Positions 39,966-50,569 of a stretch of 64,000 nt of DNA are shown piece by piece. The DNA comes from Papio anubis. Its lineage: Eukaryota > Chordata > Mammalia > Primates > Cercopithecidae. The stretch is from the NCBI RefSeq assembly GCF_008728515.1, contig NC_044977.1:192881526-192945525 (forward strand). The letters are read 5' to 3'. A program made the translations under genes and the position numbers. The notes beneath the pieces are model-generated. The model had not been told where the DNA came from and ran no database searches. It saw only the letters and a program-made list of their open reading frames with translations. Numbering within the stretch: position 1 is the first letter of the stretch; every line of letters starts with the position of its first letter.

Positions 39966-40848
39966 TTGACTTTGCACCTGCCCTCAGGCTGCCAGGGGAG
40001 GAAGAGAAGCCAACAGGCACCACTTTTCTGCTCCCTTTCTCCGGAGGCAGAACACATGTTTTCAGAGAAGCTGCTGCTAAGGACCTTCTAGACTGCTCAC
40101 AGGGCCTCAACTTCATGGTGCCTTCTTTTCTGTTCCTTTGGGCCCTGGGAGAAGGAAGCCATTTGCAGTGCTGGTGCGTCCTGCTCCTTCCCCACGTCCC
40201 CCGTGCTCAAGGCCCAGCCTTCTCTAGATGCGCAAGTGGGTGTTGATGGTGGTACAAAACGCAGGGGCCCAGCCCAGCCGTTGGCTCCATGAGTATTTCG
40301 AGGAAGTAAGGTAGCGGGCAGCCCAGCCCTGATGTGGAGACACATGGGATTTTGGAAATCAGCTTCTGGAGGAATGCATGTCACAGGCGAGACTTTCTTC
40401 AGAGAGTCGTGCAGCGCCAGACGTTTTGCACATAAGGCACCAAACAGCCCAGGACTGCCGAGGCTTTGGCCGCCCGAAGGAGCCTGCTTTGGTACTATGG
40501 GACTTTTCTTAGGGCACGCGTCCTCCTTTCACAGCTTCTGAGGTGTCCAGTGCATTGGGATGGTTTTCCAGGTGAGGCCCCCAGCCAGTCCCCATCTCGG
40601 CCCTCTCAGGGAGCAGTCTTCCGTCATGCTGAACGTTGTCTTCCAGGAGCTGCCCCTATGGGGTGGGGCCGCAGGGCCAGCCTTGTTTCTCTAGTCACAT
40701 CTTGTGTATACAAGGAAGCCAGGAATACAAGTTTTCTTGATGATTTGGGTTTTAATTTTGTTTTTATTGCACCTGACAAAATACAGTTATCTGATGGTCC
40801 CTCAATTTTATGTTATTTTAATAAAATAAATTTAGGTGGAAAAAAAAA
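39966..40848 (+). other. RAF1-derived 3' UTR and poly(A)
   Basis: 'ttgactttgcacctgccctc' to 'ataaaataaatttaggtgg' follows the RAF1 3' UTR with a few deletions, for instance loss of an AAAC repeat near 40690. AATAAA at 40820-40825 precedes the A-tail by about 15 bases. ORFs in it (40466-40993) are chance. Confidence 0.93.
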
Positions 40849-41328
40849 GAAAGAAAGAAGTGAAGGGCCTGACTCCTGGAGGCTAGTCCAAAGTGCGTCT
40901 CTGTCTTCCAGGACTGTGGCCACAAAGCCTCGGGGAAGGAAAGGCTGGGTCAGAGGGGTGAGGAGCTTCCCTCTGGCTGATCTTCAGGCTTAGTCCTGAA
41001 AACCCACATGTCAAGCTGCTGCCCCAGGTGAGGCGAGGCAAGGCCAGGCCTGGGAGGTGAGGACACAGAGTCTCATGATGGACGCTTCTCACAGCCCTTC
41101 CCTCCTCTTCTTGCTTTGGTTCAGTTCAGCAAGCCTGGCCCTGCTACGCGTGACGGTGATACAGAAGCCAAGAGGGCCGCAGAGGATGGGGAGAACAGGC
41201 AGTCAGGCATGACCCACTGCGCTAATTACAGGCAGTCAGGCATGACCCACTGCGCTAATTACAGGCAGTCAGTCACCTGCATCCCTTGGCTTGTTGCTCC
41301 CATCTTCGTTTTCAAAGCCAGCAATGCT
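40849..41328. other. no recognised feature
   Basis: Unique GC-rich flank of the retrocopy; the GAAA-rich bases at 40849-40859 are its degenerate tail or target duplication. Confidence 0.5.
41198..41272. repeat. 33-bp tandem repeat, 2.3 copies
   Basis: Units at 41198-41230 and 41231-41263 start 'ggcagtcaggcatgaccc' and are identical; a partial third follows. Confidence 0.95.
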
Positions 41329-41593
41329 GCAGGCGTGGGGCTCACGCCTGCAATCCCAGCACTTTGGGAAGCTGAGGTTGGGGAATCGCTGGAGTCCAGG
41401 AGTTTGAGACCAGCCTGGGCAAGATAGCAAGACCCCATCTCCATTTAAAATAAAAATTAACCAGCATCTTGGCACATGTCTGTAGTCCCAGCTACTCAGG
41501 AGGCTGAGGCTGGAGGATCACTTGAGTCTGGGAGATGGAGGCTGCAGGGAGCCGTGGTCATACCACTGTACTGCAGCCTGGGCAGCCGAGCAA
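41329..41593 (+). mobile_element. Alu without A-tail
   Basis: Sense Alu from 'caggcgtggggctcacgcc' to 'ctgcagcctgggcagccgag', where unique sequence takes over. Confidence 0.92.
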
Positions 41594-42622
41594 ATGTGAG
41601 CCCCTGTTCTCCTCCACCAGGGCACTGTGGAGGGCCCCCCTGCTGCTGTCTCATCACTTAGGATCCCCTCAGATCCCCCAGGCACCTGAGGGTTGTCTGT
41701 GCCCCAAGCACCCCCCTTTGGCACCCTTTTCCTCCCTCCCTGCCTGCTCTGTCCTGGTTGGGGCCGGGTGGGGAAGAGGCTGGCCACTGAATCCACTTGG
41801 AGCATGGAGGGGACAGTCCCCCGAGCCAAAAGCACAGAGCAGGGGCCAGGGTCTCTCTGTTGCTGAGCCTCCTGCCCTGGAGGGAACAGCCTCAAGAATG
41901 GGAACCACATCATTCTACAGCAGGGGGGCCAGTGAGCCCTCCCCTCAGCTCCTTCCCAGCTCCTGTGAGAGGCCCACGGCCGCAGGTAGTTGAGAAGGAA
42001 AGTGGTCAGGGTGCCATTACCTGTCCCCTCTGCCCTACATGGACAGCCCCACCCTCACTTTGGGAAGCACCTCACAGACCCTCTCCCCCAAAACACACAC
42101 ACCAGCCAAGTTGAAAGGGCCTTTTGAGGCAATCTAACCCGAATTCCTTGTTATGCACTTGGAGAAACTGAGGCCCAGGCAGAGGGATCCTTTCATCACA
42201 CAGACAGTTGCTCTGATGGCAGTGATGAGGCCTCAGACCTTTTTCTCTCTGAAACTCACCTACTACGCAACCAGCAAGCTGCACCAAAAAGGAAGGCCGA
42301 GTCCCAAACCAGCCCCTACCCCACCCGTCCTCTGTATCAGCCTGCAGCTTTTAGATTCTAGACAGGGGCCGGGCCATCCTGTTTACTCTTGGCCAGAGGG
42401 ACTTATCGCAGAGGTAACCACATTCTCCCATGATTAAATAAAAACAGCCACACTTCCAGATATTCACTCATTTATTTATTATTTATACCACACCTACTTC
42501 CAAAAAAAGCATTTGAGGTGGCTCACAACAAAAGCTACACATACAGCAGGACTGTCAAAGCGAGTACACGTCCACACCGCCAGAAGCTTTCATGACTGCA
42601 GACTATGGGAGGAATTTTGTTT

Positions 42623-42623
<1 letters not shown>
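41594..42623. other. unique stretch with a MIR/L2 trace
   Basis: One kilobase with no recognised gene. 'ggagaaactgaggcccaggc' (42163-42182) is antisense MIR-like. The plus ORF 41535-41993 (152 codons) starts in the Alu and lacks support. Confidence 0.5.
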
Positions 42624-42655
<32 letters not shown>

Positions 42656-42935
42656 AGACGGAGTCTCGCTCTGTCACCCAGGCTGGAGTGCAGTGGCCGG
42701 ATCTCAGCTCACTGCAAGCTCCGCCTCCCGGGTTTACGCCATTCTCCTGCCTCAGCCTCCCGAGTAGCTGGGACTACAGGCGCCCGCCACCTCGCCCGGC
42801 TAAGTTTTTGTATTTTTAGTAGAGACGGGGTTTCACTGTGTTAGCCAGGATGGTCTCGATCTGCTGACCTCGTGATCCGCCCGTCTCGGCCTCCCAAAGT
42901 GCTGGGATTACAGGCTTGAGCCACCGCGCCCGGCC
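42624..42935 (-). mobile_element. young AluY, Old World monkey lineage
   Basis: Antisense, near consensus, with 'gtggccggatctcagctcac' and 'cacctcgcccggctaag'. Target-site duplication 'aggaattttgttttct' at 42610-42625 and 42936-42951. Confidence 0.97.
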
Positions 42936-43049
42936 AGGAATTTTGTTTTCTAAGGACAAAGATGTCTTTGGCTTCAAGCACTTGAGAGTCAGGTTTTGAG
43001 TGTGGACATTTTAAGGTGCCTGGTCAGGTCAAGAAGTGAAAATTGGAGC

Positions 43050-43366
43050 ATCTGGGCCGGGCGTGGTGACTCACACCTGTCATTCCAGCAGTTTGGGAGG
43101 CTGAGGCGGGCCGATCACGAGGTCAGGAGTTCAAGACCAGCCTGGCCAACATGGTGAAACCCCGACTCTAGTAAAAATACAAAAATTAGCCCAGCGTGTT
43201 GGCGGGCGCCTGTAGTTCCAGCTACTCGGGAGGCTGAGGCAGGAGAATCTCTTGAACCTGGGAGGCGGAGGTTGTGGTGAGCCGAGACCATGCCACTGCA
43301 CTCCAGCCTGGGCAACAGAGTGAGACTCCATTTGGAAAAAAAGAAAAAAAGAAAGAAAGAAAATTG
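43050..43366 (+). mobile_element. Alu
   Basis: Sense Alu 'gggccgggcgtggtgactca' with a GAAA-rich tail; 'gaaaattgg' flanks both sides. Confidence 0.93.
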
Positions 43367-43391
43367 GCACCTCTAATAAAGTGCAGGGATA

Positions 43392-43741
43392 GGCTGGGTG
43401 CAGCGGCTCACGCCATAATCCCAGCACTTTGAGAGGACAAGGAGGGAGAATCACTTGAGCCCAAGAGTTTGAGAGGAGCCTGGGCAAGAAAATGACACCC
43501 CACCTCTACAAAAACATTGAAAGAATTTTAAAATAAATAATTAGCTGGGTGTGGTTTGCTCACACCTGTGGTCCTAGCTACTCTGGAGGCTGAGGTAGGA
43601 GGAACGCTTGAGCCCAGGAGGTTGAGGCTGTAGTGAGCTGTGATCACACCCCTGCACTCCAGCCTGGGTGAAAGAGTGAGACCCCATCTCAAAATAAAAA
43701 CAAAAATAAAATAAATACAATACAATACAATACAATAAATA
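43392..43741 (+). mobile_element. Alu with a second Alu in its tail
   Basis: Sense Alu 'ggctgggtgcagcggctcac', tail of AAAT and AATAC units. The target duplication 'aataaagtgcagggata' lies at 43375-43391 and again at 44225-44241, beyond the composite Alu, so that one inserted later into this tail. Confidence 0.93.
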
Positions 43742-44168
43742 GGCTGGGCACAGTGGCTCACGCCTGTAATCCCAGCACTTTGGGAGACCAAGGCGGGTGG
43801 ATCACCTGGAGGTCAGGAGTTCGAGACTAGCCTGGCCAACATGAAGAAACCCCATATCTACTAATAATACAAAAAATCAGCCAGGCGTGGTGGCTCATGC
43901 CTATAATCCCAGCACTTTGGGAGGCCGAGCCAGGTGAATCACCTGAGGTTGGGAGTTCGAGACCAGCCTGAACAACATGGGGAAACCCCATCTGTACTAA
44001 AAATACAAAAAAATTAGCTGGGCATGGTGGTGCATGCCTGTGATCCCAGCTACTCGGGAGGCTGAGGCAGGAGAATCGCTTGAACCTGGGAGGCGGAGGT
44101 TGTGGTGAGCCGAGATCGCGCCACTGCACTCCAGCCTGGGCAACAAGAGTGAAATTCCGTCTCAAAAA

Positions 44169-44211
<43 letters not shown>

Positions 44212-44213
44212 AT
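43742..44213 (+). mobile_element. composite Alu with duplicated left arm
   Basis: A left arm (43742-43877) runs to 'aaaaaatcagccaggcgtgg' and there restarts as a new Alu beginning ('tggctcatgcctataatccc'), followed by a full Alu and a 48-bp AAAT tail. The join lies where mid-Alu 'agccgggcgtggtggc' resembles the Alu start. Confidence 0.92.
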
Positions 44214-44347
44214 TGATTTAAAACAATAAAGTGCAGGGATAGATGCCAAAGGTAGGAAAAGAGGCCAAGAGCAGGTACAGGAGTCCACATTCAGAATGTC
44301 ATTCCTCATCTATTTAAGCAGCTTTGTGGAGAACCCGTTATGCCAAG

Positions 44348-44517
44348 CTCCCTATACAGATTGATAAGACATAATCCCGCTCCCTATACAGATCGATAAG
44401 ACACAATCCCTCTCCCTATACAGATCGATAAGACATAATCCCGCTCCCTATACAGATCAATAAGACATAATCCCGCTCCCTATACAGATCGATAAGACAT
44501 AATCCCTTCTCCCTATA
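44348..44517. repeat. 32-bp minisatellite, about 5.3 copies
   Basis: Units starting 'ctccctatacagatcgataa' with period 32-33 and few variants. They arose from 'taagacataatccc'-type sequence resembling the body of an L2/MIR-like repeat. Confidence 0.95.
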
Positions 44518-44590
44518 GGGACCACTGCACTCCAGCCTGGGTGACCAGAGTGAGACTCTGCCTCGACAACAACAACAACAACAACAAAAG
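44518..44590 (+). mobile_element. Alu 3' end fragment
   Basis: 'accactgcactccagcctgg' and an AAC-type tail only. It abuts the minisatellite directly. Confidence 0.85.
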
Positions 44591-44621
44591 CACTAGCACG
44601 TAAAATTTGACTCGGGTAATC

Positions 44622-44775
44622 ACAGCACTTCTCAGACTGTGGCTGCGCAAGACTCGCCTGGAGGATCTTGTTCAAACGCAGATTCTGATTCACTGGGTGC
44701 AAGGTGGGGCCTGAAATTCTGCGTTTCTAGCAAATTCTCAGCTGATGCCAATGCTGTTGGTCCGTGGACCTCAGC
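44622..44775. mobile_element. MER5-type DNA transposon fossil
   Basis: 'gcacttctcagactgtggct', 'cagattctgattcactgggt' and 'gctgatgccaatgctgttgg' follow MER5A/B (hAT-Charlie derived) in order. Non-coding, non-autonomous. Confidence 0.75.
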
Positions 44776-45356
44776 TGAGCCGAATCAACTACCCAAAGTT
44801 CATTTCTCTTATTTCTTGACCACAGAAGCCTGAATGTACCTAGCCACAGGGGATGATCCATGACTGGCCGAAATTAATCCTGCAATCCTCTTCCCCTTGT
44901 CAATGGTTAGTCTTGGCTGGTGGGGCCCATGACTTGGCCAATTCATCGTATATAAGGAAATCCCTGCTGGGTGCTTCACGGTAAGGATTTTCCGTCTGAA
45001 AAAAGATATACTCATGAATAAAAGGTGCTTTCCCCCACCGCCTTTCTTCCTTCTTGGATGCTGAGCTGTGAGGATGTGATGCTTGAGGCTGCAGCCACTG
45101 TCTGGTTGCCAGGAGTGCCAGACAGTGGGCAAGGTGAACCCCTTGGCAGTCACACGTGGAGAGGGTTTTCCAAGGAGCCTTTTATGGTCCATCGTGGTGA
45201 AGCAAGTCATCCATCATTCGCGTTTCCGCCGTATCTGGTGCTGAGCACTGTGATTGCCGATCCACCATTTTATTCGTTTGGATGTGTTCAGCTGCAAATA
45301 ACAGATTGCCTCACTAACCGTGGCTTAAGCAACAGAGACATTTAATTACGTCTCAG
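44776..45356. other. unassigned, possibly an old repeat
   Basis: 'tggcaattcatcgtatataa'-like and 'cttcttggatgctgagctg' wording hints at an ancient mammalian repeat, but I cannot name it. No gene recognised. Confidence 0.35.
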
Positions 45357-45652
45357 GGCCGGGCGCAGTGGCTCACACCTGTAATCCCAGCACTTTGGGA
45401 GGCCGAGGCAGGTGGGTCACCTGAGGTCAGAAGTTCGAGACCAGCCTGCTCAAAAAGTTGAAACCCCATCTCTACTAAAAATACAAAAATTAGCCGGGCT
45501 CGGTGGCGGCGCCTGTGGTCCCAGCTACTCGGGAGGCTGAGGCAGGAGAATCACTTGAACCCGGGAGGTGCAGGTTGCAGTGAGCTGAGATCGCACTGCT
45601 GCACTCCAGCCTGGGCGACAGAGCGAGACTCCATCTTAAAAAAGAATAATAA
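45357..45652 (+). mobile_element. Alu
   Basis: Sense Alu 'ggccgggcgcagtggctcac' to 'gactccatcttaaaaaagaa'. Confidence 0.94.
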
Positions 45653-45735
45653 TCCTCTCTCGGCCACCTGGCAGTGGCCCCATTAGGGTTAGTTCTTCAA
45701 GGACCTAGGACCTTTCCCTTCTGTTATCCCTAGTG

Positions 45736-45893
45736 GGGTGGGTGCCTGTAGTCCCAGCTACTCGGGAGGCTGAGGCAGGAGAATGGCGTGAACCTGGGAG
45801 GCGGAGCTTGCAGTGAGCCAAGATCGCGCCACTCACTCCAGCCTGGGGGACAGAGGGAGACTCTGTCTCAAAAAAAAAAAAAAAAAAAAAAGC
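45736..45893 (+). mobile_element. Alu right part
   Basis: Starts mid-element at 'ggtgggtgcctgtagtccca' and ends in about 23 As; the first half is absent. Confidence 0.9.
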
Positions 45894-46904
45894 AGAAACT
45901 ATTCACTTCTGCTGAGTCAGTTCCTGGATGGGGGCCACAGAACCGGCTGGCAGGTCTACACAGTGCTATCTGGTTGTTAGAAACGCAAAAACCTGAGACG
46001 ACATCTCCAAAGGCCAATCTTCGGTTCCCAGTAGTGAAGTTACCCTCAAGACTCACTGGGGAAGCTGCAACTCTCAGGGCCTCCGGAACAATGGCTGGGA
46101 ATATTTAGCATTCCAGCCGCTCTCATCTGACCTGGTGGCTGGTGGACTTTCATTTGTTTTGTGAGAACAGTTTAGCCTTCTAGGAAGGGCTCTCATATAA
46201 ACGACACACTAAATCCCTTCCCAAAGAGAGCTCAGCCTGTGCCCGGGAATGAACAAAGACGGTCTCGAGGTTAGAAGCAAGCTGAGTCAGCTGGGTCTGA
46301 TCTTATTCACTGTCGTAGTTTTCTGTTATGCTTTTTGCAAAGGTGGTTTCACAAGAAGGGTCTTGAAGGATGCGTCAGAGTTTACTGGTCAAGCAAAGGA
46401 GGACAGGCACCCGAAGCAGTGGCTGGCTCACAGGGAAGCCCGGGGCAAGAAGGAAACTGCAGTTAGAGGCTGGGGGCCGAGGAGGCCGCTGGGGAGGTCC
46501 GCAGAACACGGGGGGTTTGCCAGCCTGGTAAGGAGTGTGGACTCGGTGGGGGGCAGCAGGGAGACGGCGAGGGAATCTAGCAAGGGGTAGAAGTCGGAAC
46601 TGGAAGAAGTCAAGCAGGTTATGAAATATCAAGGTGCTTGGGCCACAGGAGGAAAGGTGAGTGCTGGGAACAAGTTGAAGGGACCCAGAACCACCGAGAG
46701 GAAGCCCGAATCTCTGTCAACACTTGTTCGTCCATGAATTCCTCACCTTCTTTGGGCCTTCACTGGGTGCTCCCTGCTTTGCTGGAACCAGTCACCCTTT
46801 GGCATGAAAATCATGCAGAAAATCGGCAGCTGTTGGGGAAACCCTGACAAAGATCGAGACCCCCTCAGAAAGAATGCGCCACATCCAGCACTTTGGAGCT
46901 TCTC

Positions 46905-47015
46905 GCCAGACCTTTCATGGTACAGATGGGCAAACTGAGGCCCCGAGAAGGGCTATGAGCCGATCAGGCCACACAGCTAACTGGGGACAGAGCAGGACTG
47001 GAACCTTCTTATTCT
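46905..47015 (-). mobile_element. MIR
   Basis: 'acagatgggcaaactgaggc' and 'ggccacacagctaactgggg' are antisense MIR. Confidence 0.75.
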
Positions 47016-47519
47016 GATCCTTGAACCAGCGATCAGCCCCCACTACCATGAGTTCCTCCCATGACCACACATGGCCATGGATCAAACAGAACAAACCAGA
47101 GGTTAACACGGCCCCATTTCCCCACAAACGAGACAAGATGTTTGAAGCACATGAATACGGCCTGTCCCCCAGAGTGAGGAAGTTCAAGATAAAAATCATG
47201 AAGCCCATACTGATTATTTTAAACACTGTTTCAGAATTCCTAAGAAACTAAGCTTCTATTAAAATACAAACAAGCTTTGAAGTCGTTTGACGATAAAAGG
47301 TATTTCCTGGGCCAAGCCTGGTGAGGGGGAAGGCTTACAGTGTTTTGAAACAAACTTTGGAGAGCTCATCATGGTTTGAAAAGAGTCAGATAATAGATCA
47401 CAGACATGTTTGTCTCAGCCCGGCCGAGACAACACACTCCATCCTCAGAGTCTTGTGCAATCGCTCACATCATACAGTCCCAACGTACAGAAGTGCCGGG
47501 ATCTGTCAAGACCCACAAC

Positions 47520-47720
47520 CCCAGAGCCAGACGGCCTGTGTTCAAATCCCAGCTTGCTACTCACCAGCCTAGGTGAGTCTCCTGACCTCTCTGTGCTTGG
47601 TTTCCTCATCTGTAAATAGCATAATATTAGTCACCTGTTCCTAGGGCGGATTTGAAGATTAAATGAGTTCGTGTGAAGGGTGTAGAGCGGTGGTTGTGCT
47701 TCCTTGGTGTTAGCGATCGC
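47520..47720 (+). mobile_element. MIR, nearly complete
   Basis: 'ctgtgttcaaatcccagctt', 'tggtttcctcatctgtaaat' and 'tttgaagattaaatgagttc' in consensus order. Confidence 0.85.
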
Positions 47721-48446
47721 TATTCGTTCCACAAATCTCGATGGGGAGAAATATCCCAGCAGCATCCGGCCTGACGGGTCCTCCTCAGTCACGGACCACT
47801 TACCTATGAGCAGATGGCTTGCTACTAAGTATGGTGGCCCTAACTGTTGACTGGGACACAGGGAGGCCCCACCCCAAAACTACTGAGGCAGACTCTGCAT
47901 TTTAACGAGATTCCAAGGGGACTCAGGCACACACTGAAGATGGAGGAGCACTGGACGAGGCTGCGGAAATGAGCACTAAAGGTGTCTCCAAGTAGAGTGG
48001 CCTTGACCTCTTTGCAGCCGGGACCCCAACGGCCCTCCTGCCTGCTGGAGAGATGGGACCACCCGGACTCCTGCCTTCCCCAGGACTCGATGTCTGGATG
48101 CCACTTCCATGGCCCTGTCTTCCCTGTGGGTCTGAAGGGTAGGGGGACATGGGAGACCCTGGCCTGGCCTTCAGTTTACCTGGAACAGGGAGTTGGTGCG
48201 TCTTCCGTGGAACCTCAAGTTTTGCTCTCGGGTTTTGCTTGGGAGCTGCTTCTACAAATCCCTGTGGCGTGTAGAGCTAAAGGCAGTTTCCCCAAAAGCC
48301 ACCCAAAGGCCAGCTCACCCCACTGCGGAGACGGTCACGGGCTGGCTGTGGGGATGACTGATCTTCAGAGCCAGGTTCTGAGAAGTTGGGGTCATCTAAA
48401 AACCCTCGGCAAAACACAGGATGAGCCATTCATTCGTTCTCTCTAG

Positions 48447-48590
48447 TAACTTATTTTTATTTTTAGAGACGTGTTCTTGCTATATTGCCCAGGTTGGTCT
48501 CAAACTCCTGGACACAAGCAGTGCTCCTGCCGTGGCATCCTGAGTGGCTGGGATTACGGGGGTGCGCCACCCCACTCAGTCAGTAACCTT
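48447..48590 (-). mobile_element. old antisense Alu left arm
   Basis: 'tttttagagacgtgttcttg' to 'gcgccaccccactcagtca'. Confidence 0.75.
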
Positions 48591-49415
48591 CTTCCTTTTT
48601 TTTTTTGAGATAGGGTATGAGGATAATTCTTCAGGTCCTACTTTGGTCACCTGGCAGAAAGATAAATAAAGATCTAAAGTAAAGAGACATGTTCATCCTG
48701 AGAATGATGTTGCAATACATTTTTCTGATACAGCAAATTCTTCCCTTGGCTTAGAAGGCAATGCTTGTGTGGCCCAGAGACTGCGAGAGTGGCAGAATGT
48801 TAGCCGCGGCTCACAGGAAGGCGGTCATTATACCAGCCCATGATTCTGCGGGTCAGCTTCCTTCCGTGAAATTCCCTGCCGAAGGCCTGCAGTTATCTTC
48901 CATGTGGGTTTGGGGAAACGGGGGTGTCCCCTTCCTGATCTTCGGTCTGGCTTCCTGTCAGCTGTCGGCGTGGGAGACGCACCCTGGATGTTCCTTCTGT
49001 CTTGCACACGTCCAGCCCGACCGGGCGCCCGCCTGGGCTGAGAGCCAAGGGGTTGAGGGTGGAGAGGGCAAGAGAGGGAGGCTATTTGCTTGACTTTCAC
49101 CTCTGGGCCTCCCTTAGTGCCCGGCGAGGCCCCATGCCAACCTCCAGGCTGGGGGATCCAGCGTGGCCCCCACTTCTGGGCTCCGCTCTCTCGCCCTTGA
49201 CTGTGAGGGGGGACAAGGTGGATCAAGGTGGATACAGCGTCTGCCCCCATCCCTGGGACCCCTGCCCGGCCCCTGGCTCTGCGGGGTGCTAGGACTGCGT
49301 GGCCTGTGTCCTTTGGGTGGGAGCTGCTTAGCCCAAATCTCATCTACAGTAAGTGCACATTCCCGCAGTGTTGTGGAGAGAACCAAACCTCCAGGCCAAA
49401 CACTCCCGACACAAA
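48591..49415. other. no recognised feature, GC-rich in part
   Basis: Unique sequence with overlapping ORFs on both strands (minus 48828-49343, 171 codons), an expected effect of high GC. No domain recognised. Confidence 0.5.
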
Positions 49416-49431
49416 CAAATCCTCAAAGTGC

Positions 49432-49875
49432 GCCGGGCGCGGTGGCTCAAGCCTGTAATCCCAGCACTTTGGGAGGCCGAGGCGGGCGGATCACGAGGTC
49501 AGGAGATCGAGACCATCCTGGCTAACATGGTGAAACCCCGTCTCTACTAAAAAATACAAAAAACTAGCTGGGTGGCCGGGCGCGGTGGCTCAAGCCTGTA
49601 ATCCCAGCACTTTGGGAGGCCGAGGCGGGCGGATCACGAGGTCAGGAGATCGAGACCATCCTGGCTAACCCGGTGAAACCCCGTCTCTACTAAAAATACA
49701 AAAAACTAGCCGGGCGAGGTGGCGGTGCCTGTAGTCCCAGCTACTCGGGAGGCTGAGGCAGGAGAATGGCGTAAACCTGGGAGGCGGAGCTTACAGTGAG
49801 CTGAGATCCGGCCACTGCACTCCAGCCTGGGCGACAGAGCGAGACTCCGTCTCAAAAAAAAAAAGAAAAAAAAAA
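49432..49875 (+). mobile_element. AluY with duplicated left arm, single target duplication
   Basis: Left arm 49432-49573 followed at 49574 by a complete young AluY of monkey type. The 15-bp repeat 'caaatcctcaaagtg' flanks the whole block (49416-49430 and 49877-49891) and does not lie between the two parts. One insertion event with a duplicated arm is the simplest reading. Confidence 0.95.
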
Positions 49876-50029
49876 GCAAATCCTCAAAGTGTCTTAGAAT
49901 GAAATGGACATGGACATTATGCTTTTGGAGTAAAAACCTAAGACTCAAAATTCAATAAGAATGGGTATACTTCCAGTGTGAACAGGGCTGTCTCTGCTCA
50001 TCCCATGAAGGGTTAAAATTTTATTTTAT

Positions 50030-50298
50030 TTTTGAGATAGAGTCTCACTCTGTCGCCCGGGCTGGAGTGCAGTGGTGTGATCTCGGCCACCTCCTGGGTT
50101 CGTGATTCTCCTGCCTCAGCCTCCCAAGTAGCTGGGATTACAGATGCACCCCACCACGCCCAGCCAATTTTTGGATTTTTAGTAGAGACGGGGTTTCACG
50201 TTAGCCAGGCTGGTCTCGAACGCCTAACCTTAGGTGATCCGCCCGCCTCGGCCTCCCAAGGTGCAGGAATTACAGGCGTGAGCCACCGTGCCCGGCCC
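50030..50298 (-). mobile_element. Alu with short deletions
   Basis: Antisense Alu from 'ttttgagatagagtctcact' to 'gagccaccgtgcccggcc', lacking some bases after 'gatctcggccacctcctggg'. Confidence 0.92.
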
Positions 50299-50569
50299 AT
50301 GAGGGTTTTTTTGCTCCAGCCTCCATGGGCACCAAGCACTGCGCCTGTTACGAAAAGCCTCCCGGGTCCACAGTCCCAGCAGGGAGGGGCACCGGGTTCA
50401 GTCCTTCCATGGGGAACAGCCGCTGGAGCCCCCAGCATCTGGCCTGGACCCGCTTGATGGAATCCAGCCTCCTTCTAATCATTCTTTTTGTTGTTGTTCA
50501 GTCCCTTCTGTTAATTTTTGTATTTTGTATCTTAACATTCATAAATGTAATTATGATAAAATAGACAAT

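Larger units (their letters stand above)
37649..40848 (+). pseudogene. RAF1: processed RAF1 pseudogene (retrocopy)
   Basis: Intronless copy of RAF1 (c-Raf serine/threonine kinase) mRNA: 5' UTR, all coding segments in order, 3' UTR, AATAAA at 40820 and a short poly(A) at 40840. RAF1 carries signals from RAS to MEK in the MAPK cascade. The parent has a RAS-binding domain, a cysteine-rich C1 domain, a regulatory CR2 and a kinase domain, 648 residues. Here the start ATG is GTG (37917), several frameshifts break the frame, the ATP-binding lysine (parent K375) reads Asn, and the TAG stop reads TGG (39963-39965). Two internal tandem duplications are present. Retrotransposition by L1 machinery is inferred from the missing introns and poly(A). 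No function is expected at protein level. Assignment rests on my memory of RAF1. Confidence 0.97.
45894..48446. other. 2.5 kb of unique sequence with two MIRs
   Basis: Longest stretch without a recent insertion. Apart from MIRs at 46905 and 47520 nothing is recognised. ORFs of 100-154 codons (46249, 47982) show no conserved domain I know. It could hold regulatory DNA, but the sequence alone does not show it. Confidence 0.5.

Noticed and set aside
44622..44775. Coding transposase
   Set aside because: MER5-type elements are short and non-autonomous, and no transposase frame is present.
47982..48446. 154-codon ORF as a gene
   Set aside because: GC-rich unique sequence with overlapping frames on the other strand and no recognisable domain or start context.
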